DNA of 64,000 nucleotides. Source: Eumeta japonica (Eukaryota; Arthropoda; Insecta; Lepidoptera; Psychidae). Positions within the stretch are counted from its first letter, which is position 1; every line of letters begins with the position of its first letter. Position numbers and translations under genes: made by a program. The stretch is taken from assembly GCA_005406025.1 (NCBI GenBank), contig BGZK01001440.1, forward strand, positions 88,310-152,309, written 5' to 3'. Below the pieces are notes generated by a model. That model made no database searches and was not told where the DNA came from. It saw only the letters and a program-made list of their open reading frames with translations. Of the stretch, positions 45,421-58,059 are shown one piece after another.

Positions 45421-47340
45421 CATGTGGACTTGGAAGATTCGACACAAAAAGTCAAATGTTCGTGTACGGCGATGTAGTCATCCTAGAGATAGAATCACTT
45501 TTTCCACGTCGTACTACTTTTATTTTTTCCTTATCATATTACTTTTTCCAATATAAAAAAAAAGGAATTCTTCCTCCGAGAGAACTATGCATCGCTTCTG
45601 TTCCAAATTATTTGTTCTTTCATAAGCAAGAAATCTTAAATGAAAAATAAATAAAGTTTAGCATGAAAATTTGTACAAAAAACATAACAATTCGTATGTT
45701 GTTGATTTCTTTGAGTTCAAAGCCATAATTTTAGGGAGTCAATTAGTTTTGCAGAGTCAATAATTTCTCATATCTTTTATTATACGCAGTTATTATATTT
45801 TCATGTTTTTTTTTAATTATTAAATCTCAATTAGATAGGTACTTTGTTTAAAGTTTTAATTGCATATTTTTTTGGAAATTACTCGGCCCATGAAACTTTT
45901 TTTGTTACGTCCGATAAGAAATAATTTTATAAAAATCGGACCGCCACTGGATAGAGCATTAGAAATGAGATGTCAAAATATAGTTAGTAAAGTGAAATAC
46001 CTTAAGAGAGAATGCGACAATTGACAAATGTTTGTTGATTGATTCGCAAATACTTCAGTTCAGTTGTGATACGACACTTTCGTCTACTAAACATATATTG
46101 ATCAATTAATTATTGTGAGACTTGTTATGTCAATTTGCGTCATTTTTTTTATTATTTATTTTGTATTATCAGAACACGAAAAACTTGTGATTTGTTCTTT
46201 ATGTACCTATATGTAGTTTTATTTCTCGTGTCGAAATAGAAATATCTCGCTAACCATTTCCGTCTGTTTGTCTTTTTATATCTTTTTACGCGAGAATCCC
46301 TTATCTGACTTACATGTTTTTTTTTTAAATTCATAGCTATATTATATATATTTCGCTAAATAAAATAATATAACGAAATAAGCAGTGACGATAATGGTGA
46401 GTCAGGTTGGAAAAAAGAAGCTATTGGAGCGTCTAAATACCTTACACTGAGCTACTTACTCAAATTTATCTAGTGTATAAATGTAGACTTTAAAAAGACC
46501 TACAAAAAGTCCAGGATACTATAATAATATGTATATTTTCTGTAGATGATTCACCATATGAATTTTTGTGTTCTTAAAATAACATCCAGGCGACCGACTT
46601 ACATCCATTAAAAACGAGGGATGTTGTATACAAAAAGTATATACGTGTGTATTGTATATGTATAAAATTAAATATATGTTTTCAAATTGCGAAGGAAAAT
46701 ATTTATCTTATTCTTATTTATCTCACAATTAATACACCCAAGTAAAATTCCATTTTATTTATAAAAAAGAACCAAAACAATAATTCTGCAATCCGTGCGA
46801 GTGGAGCCGCGAGTACAGGCTAGTATTATCGAAACTGATATTTGTAAATCCTTCTTTGCCTTATGCTATGCAGATATACTCCAAAATTGTGATATAGGAT
46901 ACAAAAAAAAAAAGATTATTTTGAGGAAATCCAACTGAACTAATTAATTTTAGTTCAATATTTCTCTGTGAAATGTGCATTTGCCCAGTCATACATTCAT
47001 TTTGAAGGAATTGTTTGAACTTATAGATTTAGAAATATAAAAGAATGGTCTTTGTTTTAAGTAACGAGCGAGTTCGACATGTTGACCTTTAAACGACCTT
47101 CGTTAATAAATGAAATGTGAAATATTCACGACGTAAAGAAAAACAGCCATGCAAATAACTTTGAAAGAAAATATATGAAAAATACAAGATCTAAATTTTT
47201 CCATCTACTTCAAACACTCACAGTTTTTTATTTGGGTTTCAGTATCAGGTAGTTAATATGATCCTTTCTACATTAAGGTGACGTTCCTCATATTTCCTGT
47301 GTCATAAGTTCTTTCAAAACACGCATACATACCCTCTCTC
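45421..47340. other. AT-rich stretch with one retroelement tail
   Basis: At 46787-46835, GCAATCCGTGCGAGTGGAGC followed by GTACAGGCTAGTATTAT resembles the end of a common lepidopteran dispersed repeat. No gene was recognised. Confidence 0.4.
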
Positions 47341-47371
47341 TCACACACCACACACACACACACACACACAC
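47341..47371. repeat. CA microsatellite
   Basis: About 13 CA units with one interruption, followed by CCGCACATGCACACACG. Confidence 0.9.
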
Positions 47372-47539
47372 CCGCACATGCACACACGCCCGAAAGCACG
47401 CACATATACACGTAAACTTCAAAGATAAATATCGGCGTTTATTTCATTTGAATTATCCACTTTGCGAAACTTCGTGACCGGTCTCCATTTTGTTTGGGAA
47501 CATTGTATAAGACCGACATTATGTTATCTAATGTTTTAT

Positions 47540-47790
47540 TGTATTACTGGCGACGTAGGCGCGATCTGTGAAAAGCCAAAGTTACAGGACGTTATCACGC
47601 GTCGGAAACTTATCCAATGAAAAGTAATCGCGCTTGCACGAACACGGCTCTCTTGTCAGCAGATCTGTTTTAGCGTCTTTTTCACGTAGCGCGGTTTGTT
47701 GACGTTCAGAATTCGAAGTTTCTGGTGATGTGCTCGTGATAGGATCGAATGAATCGATCGTAATCGAAATGTAATTGATTCAAGGTCATA
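47540..47790. promoter_or_regulatory. GC-richer candidate regulatory block
   Basis: CpG-containing, non-repeat sequence (GGCGACGTAGGCGCGATCTG, TTCACGTAGCGCGGTTTGTT) ending in GAATGAATCGATCGTAATCG, with ATCGAT and TAATCG motifs. Confidence 0.3.
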
Positions 47791-49190
47791 ACATCGAGAT
47801 GATTTGCAAAGACGGACTCGATTTTGATGATAACAATTTGGAACGAAATAAAAAATTATTACATTAATCGATTAAAAATAATTAATCCATCCTAACGATT
47901 GCATTGTGTCAGCCTTTCAGACGCATTCCCTTTAACGCGCCGAGTATTAAGTCTTATATTTTAAATAAGAATAATACGAAGAATGGAAAACAGTATATGA
48001 TAGAAATACTAATTGAAATAGGTTTTTATTTATCTGTAGATTTTGGTTATACTGGCAAGTACTCAGTATTGGATATGCTTCTACGTAATAAAGAAAATAA
48101 AACGACACTTACGATGTTCATTAATGTCGTCATCCGTTTTTAATGTATCATTTTAAATGTTTCGCAGTTTATTTTATCGTGATAAGTACTAACCAACTAA
48201 GTAGATAATTATATGGGAGAGATTAGAAAAGACTCTGGTTGTGTAATTTTAAGACCTTTAAAATGATTCGCAAATGACCTGGAGGAGATACTGATAATAA
48301 TCGAATCCGAAAACAAATGTTAAGTTGCCCTTATAGTGGAAACCTAACCCGACACACATTTCGCTAGATTCTAAGTTATAGCTTGACTATCTTCTTCACG
48401 GAGCAATCAGAAATTTAATATACAGAAAGATAAGAAACAGAATGAAAGAACTATCAGTTTGGCTACCAGTAAATCATTATTGATCTCGTTTCTGATATTG
48501 ATAGATAGGGAGAAATCGCTTCGATTCAATGTAAAACGTTTGTACACTCACTGAAAATTTACAATACTTATACACCACCGACATCCGAACGCGTACTGGA
48601 CTCAAATCATTATTGGCAAATTAGCACTTAGTATGCCCTCTGCGTGGGTCTTGTGATGAATTTAACACTTAACATGTCATGCTGTTTGGGGGGTGTTGGG
48701 GTGATAGGATAACACGTCTAGTTAACTAGTTAATACACAGTGACGTGGTGATATGGTGTTACGCGAAACCCAACGCAAATGGCAACCGCGCCGGTCGCTC
48801 ACCTCGGCCGCATCGCTCCGCTGGTTATGGGCTCCTCATCAGACCGGTCGTCAGACGTGGACTTTTACTTTCTTCTAAGATATGCTGCGAGCATACGAGT
48901 ACGCAAACCAGGTTGGGTCAAGTATGTGAATCAGTTTGTGCTGGAGTTGTTCCGATTTAAATGGTTCGTAATCGATTGATCTTACATTTCGATAACGTTG
49001 ATATAATTGACAATCTCAAAAGTCAGTATTTGTAAAAGATAATGTTAATATTTCGGAGTACCTTTAGGATCTTCGATGAAGTCGAAGGCTTCAAGTATTT
49101 AAATGAAAAAATATTTTCATTTAAGATCAATATATTTATTGATCAGTTCTTCAGTATTTATCCTTATTATATAATATAATAATCCACTTT
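47791..49190. other. Unassigned stretch
   Basis: The 79-codon plus-strand frame at 47904-48143 has plausible composition but no recognised family. A GC-richer block at 48765-48860 (GCGCCGGTCGCTCACCTCGG) has overlapping frames in two phases and no domain. Facing TTTAAATGAAAA/TTTTCATTTAA near 49097-49123 and GATCAATA/TTGATC near 49125-49144 form small hairpins. Confidence 0.35.
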
Positions 49191-49194
49191 TCCA

Positions 49195-49420
49195 TCACTA
49201 TTGAAGCTTGTGCACTTACGCATCAGCCCTCGTTCCCTTTCTCTGTATTTTTTTTTTATCTCTAGCTTATTTACTTGTTTTTCGCGCGATCGGATTCGAA
49301 TACACTATTCTATTCTAATTTTAAATCAAACGCGAAACCTCATTTGCGAAACTGAGCACGAAGGTCGGATGCCTCACATGCCACCCACTCCTAGGTCCGC
49401 TAATACAACATACTAGCGTC
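49195..49420 (+). repeat. Dispersed repeat family A, copy 2
   Basis: CATCACTATTGAAG, then TTCCCTTTCTCTGTATTTT, then GAAGGTCGGATGCCTCACAT and GCCACCCA, ending near ACATACTAGCG. Matches the order at 25640-25845. Confidence 0.55.
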
Positions 49421-51230
49421 TATATCCCCGAAGGTTATAGACAGAGACGATAGTATCCACGATCTTTGTATACATCCGACAATTGTTGGAGCAAGTTCAT
49501 GTTAGAGTACATAAAAATTGGCCTTTTTTTAATATAATACCAATTTGGGTTGCATGAAATCTAGGACCGGACCCTTACTGATCGATAAGGGGACACACAC
49601 AAGGGACACACCATTGTAACATTAATAAATAACAGATCATCATCAAGTATCGGTATTATTAGCAATGGTATTATTAATAACGAGTACAGCAATAACAATT
49701 TTTAGATCGGATTTAAATGAAAAAACTTTTGAATTATTAGTACTAATGTAACAATATATCCACAAAAATAGTACAATTTTAACAATATCACTGGGATGTT
49801 AGACATTCGTCGACAAACCAATGTACACCTTCAAGTCAGGGAGCTCTATTGCCCTGAACTGTGAAGGTTACAAATAGCGAAAATTTTAACCTGATTATAT
49901 AATCGGTATAAACAATTGAAACATAGATGTTAGTAAAAATTAAAATGGTTAAGGTAAAAGAAAAAAATTTTAATCTTTATTTTTCATATTTATCTATGAA
50001 TATAAAATGAAAAACATTTTTCTTTATCTAGGTGTTTACGCCGTATTCTCGACATTAAATGAAGTGGCAATACCCCCCTCCTTTACGCTTGCAATCCAAT
50101 TTGTTCCTACCCGCACTCTTTGATGTGCCACTGTGAGAAGTTTCGAGGATAGGGTGAATAGGACAACTCCGATCAGCGACCGGCGCTTACACTAGCTGTC
50201 AACTAAAAACTATCGAACGTGTCAGTATGAGCATTTTATGTGAAATAGTTTGTATTGGCTTTACGTTAATCGTTATATTGTATTTGCTTTACGGATTGTA
50301 GTCAAATTTTGCATAGAGGTAGATTATGTCTTAAATAGTATATGATATACTATTTTTTTTTAGATATAAATGTGTAAAGTTCAGTAAAAAATATAATTAA
50401 TTATCACTAACATCATTGACCAAAAGAGCATTGTTCCTATTTTGGACAACGATCCTAAAGGAAGATCAAAATCGGCATCGAGACCAAAATGAATTGGAAT
50501 CGATAGCGGGACGTAAGCCAAAACCCGACATCGAAACGGAATTGAAATCGATTATCGATGTTGATTGGGATTAGAGTTAGAGAGAAATTTTCTTTTCTCG
50601 TTTATTCACTAATTCTAGAGACCACAAAATCGTAAGGAAAATACAATCATTGTTTAATTTAATTTACATAACAGAAGCGGACGAGTGTTGGCTACTAACG
50701 CATATGATTAAAAAGAAAATGCAGTTTACGTGTCGTCATTTAGTATTAGTTGAAGGAAATTAAAATAACCATAATTAAATATTTTGTTTTAAGCAATAAT
50801 ATATATATAACATTTTTGAATGTCAAGACAATTTTTTTCCCTATTGTCAAATCTGAATATTCCATTGTTAAAACCAAAGGGCAAAACTAGGATTAAACTC
50901 TACCCACCAGGTTTACAGATAAAGTATGGATTTTAGGACTGTGACGGCCTTCCATGAATTAAACATTTCCCGACTCGCAATGAAGTATCTGGAAATCTGA
51001 TCTTAAAACTTTTACTTCAGAACTTTCATATAAACTTTCTTAACCCAACTCTTTCATATTTCGCTCTTGCCAGATTTGCTAAATGTCGTTATGTATGGCA
51101 ACAAAATACTTTCAATGATCCCTTCATGACGCTTTAGCGTGACGCGTGGATACTGTAATTTCGAAAATTGCCGTTTTTCTTTCACGCAGGTAACGTTTCA
51201 CTGCGATTTTCAAAATAAGATAATGAATTC
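49421..51230. other. AT-rich stretch with a degenerate tandem patch
   Basis: 50455-50590 contains GATCAAAATCGGCATCGAGA, GGAATCGATAGCGGGACG and GACATCGAAACGGAATTG, the same 24-bp-type units as at 32525. No gene was recognised. Confidence 0.45.
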
Positions 51231-51234
51231 GATG

Positions 51235-51680
51235 TGCAAGCTCGGTCCTATCATGGCCCCAGCGCACGCGTATCGATACGGTTCCCGGTCATCGCGACAT
51301 CGACCGGTCGCCGCTCGTCGATACTCGATCGCGCAGCCTTCGTTGCATCGCGCCGGGTAGTAGTTACCACAGCGAACAAGTGGATTGCCTTACTGAATTT
51401 CACACGCACGACCGGCTTGCGTCACCGCCGATGGCCCGCGTCCTCGACGAAAAAAAAAAATTAAAACCAGCCAATGTCGCAACGCGCAGCGGCGACGTCG
51501 TCGGCCGCACGCGAGAGATCCGCGGGAGAAAGTGCGATGGCGCGCAATTAGCGGCGCGTAGTGACGTAACCCGATGTGCCGACGCTGGACATGTGTTACT
51601 GTACGATGTATGGGCGCTGTGACTCGAGGACGATGCATCGATAACTCTCAATGACAGCTCTATCGATACAAAAGTGATGA
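51235..51680. promoter_or_regulatory. Large CpG-rich island
   Basis: Dense CpG over 400 bp (GACATCGACCGGTCGCCGCT, GCGCAGCGGCGACGTCGTCG, GTGACGTAACCCGATGTGCC). Three plus-strand and two minus-strand frames overlap, none with a domain, so frame openness comes from base composition. It is one of the strongest candidates in the window for a promoter or a non-coding first exon. Confidence 0.4.
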
Positions 51681-53360
51681 AGTTTTATGATCGGCTTCTC
51701 TATACAGTCGTAGTCTGAGTGATCTTTTGATGTGATAATGCACGGTGCTAACCCAAATGCATTGACATTGCCCGAATTATAATCGATACGTGAGGAATGC
51801 AGCCCGTACCGGTATTTAGACGACGCTAATGTTTGAATTACATCACTATGATCGGTATGTTTTCAAAGGTGTCAGTCAAATTGTCAGAGCGCTGTAATCA
51901 CAAGCTGTTATCGCATTCGAATCTTGATTATGGGCGAATTGACCGATAAGCGTATTAAGAACATATACAATACGATTTGTTCGAATCGACATGCAGAAAT
52001 TACTACAGCTTATTCCATCAGGACAATTGATTATGACTAATTTGGGAAATAGTGATCACAGAAAAAAAATAACATACCCAGATGTTACGAAAGTAAAGAT
52101 ATTCATTTGCGCAATTTGTCTATGTTTAAAAATTATTAATTTGTGTATATACTTTGTCTTGTTTGCCTTTGATTAGCATTGTGGAAACTTCTCTGTCAAA
52201 CATGTAACATACCCTGTATGTAATAATTATTTTTATGAAGTAAACATTGTTCTAATGCGCCACGAGTGAGTTTTGCATTTATAACAAAGAAAATGCTTCG
52301 GTTCACTTCCGCCCTCGTATTCCCGTTTCCGCTCTCACGTTCCCGTATTTCCGTTACGGCGTTGCTATCGCGTGGGACGGTCTTTGTTGCTATACTTCTT
52401 TTTACAAAACCTACAAGCATTAATGAGATCTTGTTGTAAAAATATCTAAAGCACCGAAGTGGTATGAAAACCGATGCTCTGTGACGACGACGTCGCTGAA
52501 GCGGTACGCCTTCACCGCGATCAGATCGCAATTTATGATTACCATTGAAAGTATGGTAGGGTGGCTATGCTTTCGTCCGGGGAAACGGAAAATTCCTCTG
52601 AATATAAATTGCGGATAGACAAAAATATACTCACATCGTGCTTCCTAAATGAAATCTCAGTGGACTCGCTTTAGCTTGTACGCATAAAAAACAAAACAAA
52701 AAAAACATGTTATTATACTTTACAATATAAAACGTGTAATAAAAGTTAATGATGTAAATTAACGTGGATTGATCACTGTTCGGAGTTTTGTATGAAATCT
52801 TATTTTAATTAATTAGGAGGTAGTAGAAATACAGAACGACTGGAATATTTATTTCTTAATGTACAAAATGTGATATGTGCATAAATATTGATCTTTTGAA
52901 TATGCGCACGATAACTTGTATAGAAAAACACGATTCACATTGAAACATTCATCTTCAACTTTTAGTGCTTCCTGATACTTAGTTGAAATTTTCACACAAA
53001 GAAACACTGGTCTCCAAGGGTTCAGTGCCTTTTGCGCTAAGTCATAATATAGTGACTTATTTTTTTTAGTATGTGTAAATACATTATATATATAGTATAT
53101 ATGAATAAAAGCGTGGGATATGCTAGCGGAGGACCGATTCATTGCATGCGCTAAATAAACACTTGCACCACCTAATTTTTGTGCACAGTACGAACCTTAC
53201 AATTTAAGAATTTAAGACTTACTTTAAGACCTATAATATTTTTAGATACTAAAATAAACAGCGAACGTATGTACGTATATGAAATAATGTATCTCAACAT
53301 TCATGTTTATGACGTAATGATATTTTTAATTTATCAGAATATATTTCAAGTGCTCATTTT
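51681..53360. other. AT-rich stretch with a degenerate tandem patch
   Basis: 52300-52375 has short GC-rich units (CCGCCCTCGTATTCCCGTTT, CCGCTCTCACGTTCCCGT) of the same kind as the 24-bp arrays elsewhere. The 111-codon minus-strand frame at 52196-52531 runs through them; its Arg- and Glu-rich part is a translation of the units. No gene is called. Confidence 0.4.
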
Positions 53361-53362
53361 TA

Positions 53363-54067
53363 GGGTTCCGAGCCAAAATGCCACAAACGGGATCCTTATA
53401 GTTTCGTCATATTCGTCCGTCCGTATGTCATGGGCATTTTATTCAAAAACCACAATATGTGTACATATGAAATTAATAGTGTAGATGTTTTGTATGAGCC
53501 GCTACTTGGTTTGGTAGTTAAATATCAAAAATAAATATTTCTACGGGGCACATGATACAGGTAACAGAATGTAATAATTTTTTTCTTCAGTAAACATTAA
53601 CGAATGGTACATATTTCGACAGTTCTTTTAAAAGCGCTTTAAGGTTTTAAGGTAATTTTTCTGATTACGTGAATAATTTCGGAAATAATCGCTCCGAAAG
53701 TTGAAGAAATTGTGTCTCTCCCTCTATTTTCTAAACAACATGTCCAAAAATATGAAAAAAATAAGGAAAGTCACGCTTAATAAATAATTTTGATGAAAAT
53801 TATTTTGAACGTGATGAGATGTACTGAGTTATTGACGAAAAACTGTGCTTCTCAACAAAAGGACGTAAGTGCCATGAAAATAACGCTCTTTTGCTGATGC
53901 ATTTTAGTTTACACTAATTTAATAGTAATAGTCGATATACCTACTTGTTTTTCTAGTTGTAGGCGACTAAAATTTTATAACTATTCAGTGCGCGAAACAT
54001 GGAAAAATGGTAACAACATATTTTTTCATCTGTATTGCATTTCTTTGTAATAATGGCTTTGGAACCC
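53363..54067 (+). mobile_element. 0.7-kb element with GGGTTCC terminal repeats
   Basis: The left end reads TA-GGGTTCCGAGCC (from 53361) and the right end GGCTTTGGAACCC-TA (54055-54069): facing inverted ends with TA on each side, as expected of Tc1/mariner-type target sites. Just inside the left end, CTTATAGTTTCGTCATATTC and CGTCCGTCCGTATGTCATGG match a widespread lepidopteran family, also seen in part at 1045-1140. The interior has no transposase, so the element is non-autonomous. Confidence 0.7.
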
Positions 54068-54071
54068 TATA

Positions 54072-55685
54072 ACGAACACGTCCGACATGCTCTTGTACAG
54101 TTTTTTTTTTTAACACATACGACGAAACGACAGCACATATTTAATCATGCTTACGAAACCATGGCACGGCTTTAACATTCGTCTATGTTCTGTCAAAGGC
54201 TTCGGTACAGAAAAGCTCTGATAATTCGTGCATATATTTTCTGTTCAGTCACCTGCAAGTCACCTTTCGACCTTGCTCGTCCCGACGTAAATTGTCATCG
54301 GCCTTTGCCGACGCTCGCTGTCTCTTCTTGTTTCGTGTCGGAACCGGTTCGCCGTCTCGGATGGCCGTTTTCGTTCGGAACGTATCCATTCGAAAACAAT
54401 TATCCTTTTCAAATATAGAGGGCAAAGGATGTCTGGCGATACAGCGCCGTTCTGTTTGCTCTTATAAAATCGAGTTGGTTCTCTTTACCCTGTTTCGTTT
54501 GCATCGCTGCTGCATATGATGCGCCATAGATGTACGAATGGCGAGATATATTCTCGGAGGCATTTTTAAAATTCATTTCGGAAACCGAAAATATAATAGG
54601 GCCCAAATAGTAGTTTATAAACTAATATAATATTATAAAGAACTAATAACCACGGTCGGCATTCAGTGTATTGATACACCAATGAATTGCTACCATACTA
54701 GCGTGTTTGACGGATTTTTTCATAAGTAGTCTATGGGAAGAGCTTACCCAGTTGTGAGGAAATATTTGTTTTTTAATCTCAACTCAGCATTTTGTTATTA
54801 AATAATATTCTATTTTTAAGCTTTGGAGATGAGAAAAACATGTTTTTCCTTTTATTCGACTTCACCGTTTTAATGGAATAGCAATTCAAGTATTATAAAT
54901 ATGTATTATGGAATATTAGAAAACATAAAACAGTAATAGAATTTTGTATAGCAAATGTAAATATTAGTCTGTCGGTAATGTTTCTTCAGCTATTTTCGTA
55001 AAAAGTTTCAGAGTAGAATTGCTATTTATTATTTATGAATTAAATGTTATCAGACTTATAAATAAAGGTTGGATAGCTGAGTTTATTTATTGAATTGATG
55101 CTTTGAATAAAATGATGTTTTATTTGGACATTGTGCGTGAAAAAGAAACCAATGTAACTTTCTTCTAATCGCTGTTGATGAAAATTTTGCTTTGAATAGC
55201 GAATTCTATCTTTAGTAATCATAGCATATATTAAAATGAAATTTACTTATGAACAAGAACACTCGTTATGGTTTTTTTATCAAAGATTTAAACGTTTTGC
55301 AGGTACTTATGCATTGAAATATTATTGAAATAATAAAACAATGTATCAAAGCAATTTCCATGTCTTTTTACTATCACATTCTATTTTTTTAATAAGATTG
55401 TTTATGGTCAAATCATATTTTCTTGGGTTTGCATGTCACAGAATATTTGATGTTACTGTCGATCCACGTTAATTATATTTCAAAATTGTTAAAATAAGGC
55501 ATGGCCCTTAAATATTAAGCTAAATAATTCAAAATAAAATAAATTAATATCTCGACTATGTTGAAAATGTCAAAACTTAGGTCTCATAAATCTTTTGTCC
55601 GGTCATTGTTCCTTCTGACTGTGTACATACAGATACACACTTTAGTGTCACATTTATTTTATCTAACTATCAGTCTGACGGCGGT
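54072..55685. other. AT-rich stretch with one GC-richer patch
   Basis: 54260-54390 is GC-richer (CGACGCTCGCTGTCTCTTCT, CGGAACCGGTTCGCCGTCTC) with two overlapping plus-strand frames lacking domains. Otherwise nothing. Confidence 0.4.
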
Positions 55686-55686
55686 C

Positions 55687-55928
55687 TGCTTCAAACTCTC
55701 ATTTGTAATAGTTAAATGATAATTGTTAAAGTTAAATACTAAATATGTCAAAATATCTGTAATTTTAGAGATATTGGCATTTGTGACACATTGATGACAC
55801 AAATGTCAATATTTTTAAGACTAATTTATTCAACGGCCAATTGTGAAGTAAAAACAACGTATTTGGACGTGTTCATGTTTTAACTTTAATAATTACGTAT
55901 TAATTATCAGGAATGAGAGTTTGAAGCA
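55687..55928. mobile_element. 242-bp inverted-repeat MITE
   Basis: TGCTTCAAACTCTCATT (55687-55703) and AATGAGAGTTTGAAGCA (55912-55928) are exact inverted repeats. The similarity resumes further in with facing TTAAAGTTAAA-type stretches, giving ends of about 50 bp. A second inverted repeat sits in the middle: ATATTGGCATTTGTG (55771-55785) against CACAAATGTCAATAT (55798-55812), 14 of 15 bases. A clear target duplication was not found. No coding content. Confidence 0.8.
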
Positions 55929-56585
55929 CACCGGTAACTTCAAGTTCTAAGATAGCACTTTAAACAGTTGAACCAAAATTGAATTATCATTTAATAGGGA
56001 TCAATTGTATTGTACATTAATAGACGGAAAAAAAGATATCAATAGATCTCATAAGCCAACGTCAAATCTGAGCTACATCAATAGAAAATGTAACAATTAC
56101 TTTCACATGTCTAACTGTTTTCAAGGTGAAAATAACCAAAAGAATATAATGGCTAATGAGCAATTTTTTGACAGTTCGAAAAAAATCTTCAAAAGGATTC
56201 AATAAATGGCGTTAGCAAAAAGAACCGTCCCCGAAAATCCATGTGGGCTGTAAAAAAATCTCATTTCTTAAGATGGATTAATAGGAAGAATTTAAAATCC
56301 AATGAAAAAAAAAATAGAAATAGATGAAAACCAATACAAATAACTGTAGAAAATAGTAGAATATCAACAGAAACGAGTAAAAAAATAGAATTGATACTAC
56401 GTCAAACGATTCGCCAGAGCTCGTCAAAAAGAAATAAAAAATCGGTCGACCTTGTAAGACAATTCCAAAACTTTCCGCTATTTTCGAGCTCAAAATAACC
56501 GAAAATATACATGCTAATACATTCTCAAGAGACCATTTGCGGTTACAATAAATACATTTTGAACAGACTTTATGTGTTAAGTGCC
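55929..56585. other. AT-rich stretch without a recognised gene
   Basis: Open frames on both strands (56005-56205 plus, 56278-56493 minus) reflect A-rich composition. No domain. Confidence 0.45.
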
Positions 56586-56589
56586 TTAA

Positions 56590-56900
56590 ATTGCGAGATC
56601 TTACAAAACGACAAAGTCACACGGCACATCACAAAATAGTGTCGTCAGGAAGGCGTTCGCAAATTTTCAGTAACTAGTAAACGATTACTGCGTTTATGAT
56701 TTCGTATGTTTTTTAACTTTAATGCGCAAAAAGCGTGGCCAATCCGTTAGTCCTCATGAATAATGAATATTCGATAGATATATTATTATACTATCTCTAG
56801 ATATTGTACAATATGGTGTTATGTCACGCGCATAAAAGCGAGACGCATTCTAATTCACCAGAACGAGTTTTTCGTTGACCGACTTTGAACGTGATTTTGC
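56590..56900 (+). promoter_or_regulatory. Candidate regulatory block with a TATA-like motif
   Basis: Non-repeat sequence with TTTATGATTTCG (Hox/Exd-like A/T core), TAATGAATATTCG and, at 56826-56838, CACGCGCATAAAAG, a TATA-like box. The start region expected about 30 bp on reads AATTCACCAG. No open frame follows. Promoter reading is tentative. Confidence 0.25.
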
Positions 56901-58055
56901 TAGAACGTTGGTTCATAGGTGATCATTATCTTTCGTTATGTAAGCATAAAAAAGGGTGATTTATTATTTTGATTTTTGTCGTAAAATAAAATGTCGCAAC
57001 GAGGATGACATTTGGAAATTTTGCGTTTCCATCAGAAGTGTACATATTAAAGGCTTGTAGCTATTGGAAAAAAATCGATGAGTCTAATTTTATTAAATAT
57101 TCCGCGTGATGACATGTTTTGCTCAGTATATTTAATGTAAAATAAATATGGATGAAAGTTAAATTTCAGATTGGTCCTTTTTCTCGAGACTCAAAGATCA
57201 TTATGACTTGGTGTTCTTTTCCTAACTTCTGACATTTATTAAAAAATTTGGTAAATCCAAAAGTGCACGTCTCATACTACTCATTTCATTTTTGTTAAGA
57301 AACCAATTCTACTGTTAAATTATAAAGTGGAAAATAGAGAACAAAAGAGAAAGATGAAAAATAGTCAGTGATAATTTTCACGAAGGAAACTCAAAAAATC
57401 CACCAAATTTCATTACTATTTATAAAACTGTTTTTATTTCAATCATGATAGGAAATAGGGTTCATCTTCAGGATAAATGGAAAATTATTCAAAAAGATTT
57501 ATAACAATAAATTGTGACATTGTTCTAAAACGTATAGACAAACAAGTGCACAGGCCAACGGACAACAGTACTCATAATTTTTTAACTATATTTTTTGTCA
57601 TGCATATTGAAGCAAATCAATAAAAAAAATACGTTGAGTTAGTAACTTGAGATGTCTAGTTTTCAAAACATCCGTTTTTTTTGTAGATTTAATGTTTAAA
57701 TTGGAATATAAGAACGATTTTATATTGCAAAATTGTCACATTGCGGCGTATTGAGGGATATGAGACTTGCGGTCATCCCGCAAAATAATCAAAACAGAAC
57801 CGGCAAACGACGAGCTTGTCTGAAATGACTGATGGTTGAAGCAAGAGAGGTATCATACGGGGAATTGTGGCGTCTGTCTACCCCCTAAGTAAGAGGTGTG
57901 AGTTTATAGAGAGAAAAATACGATCTATTAAATAGTTAAATAAAATAGTTAACTAACATTTTACTACATGTAAGTATTTTAATATTTAACAAATTGGTAT
58001 GCAGTTTCGCACGGAACACAACTATTGATATACGATGAGGTTGTTTTCAGATATA
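56901..58055. other. AT-rich stretch without a recognised gene
   Basis: No gene or element recognised. Confidence 0.45.
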
Positions 58056-58059
58056 AAAA

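Noticed and set aside
51234..51651. Overlapping frames in the CpG island as a small gene
   Set aside because: Five frames on both strands are open at once, as expected where GC-rich sequence lacks stop codons.
52196..52531. A 111-codon minus-strand open frame as a gene
   Set aside because: Its Arg- and Glu-rich core is made by repeated GGGAACG-type units, and the rest has no recognised domain.
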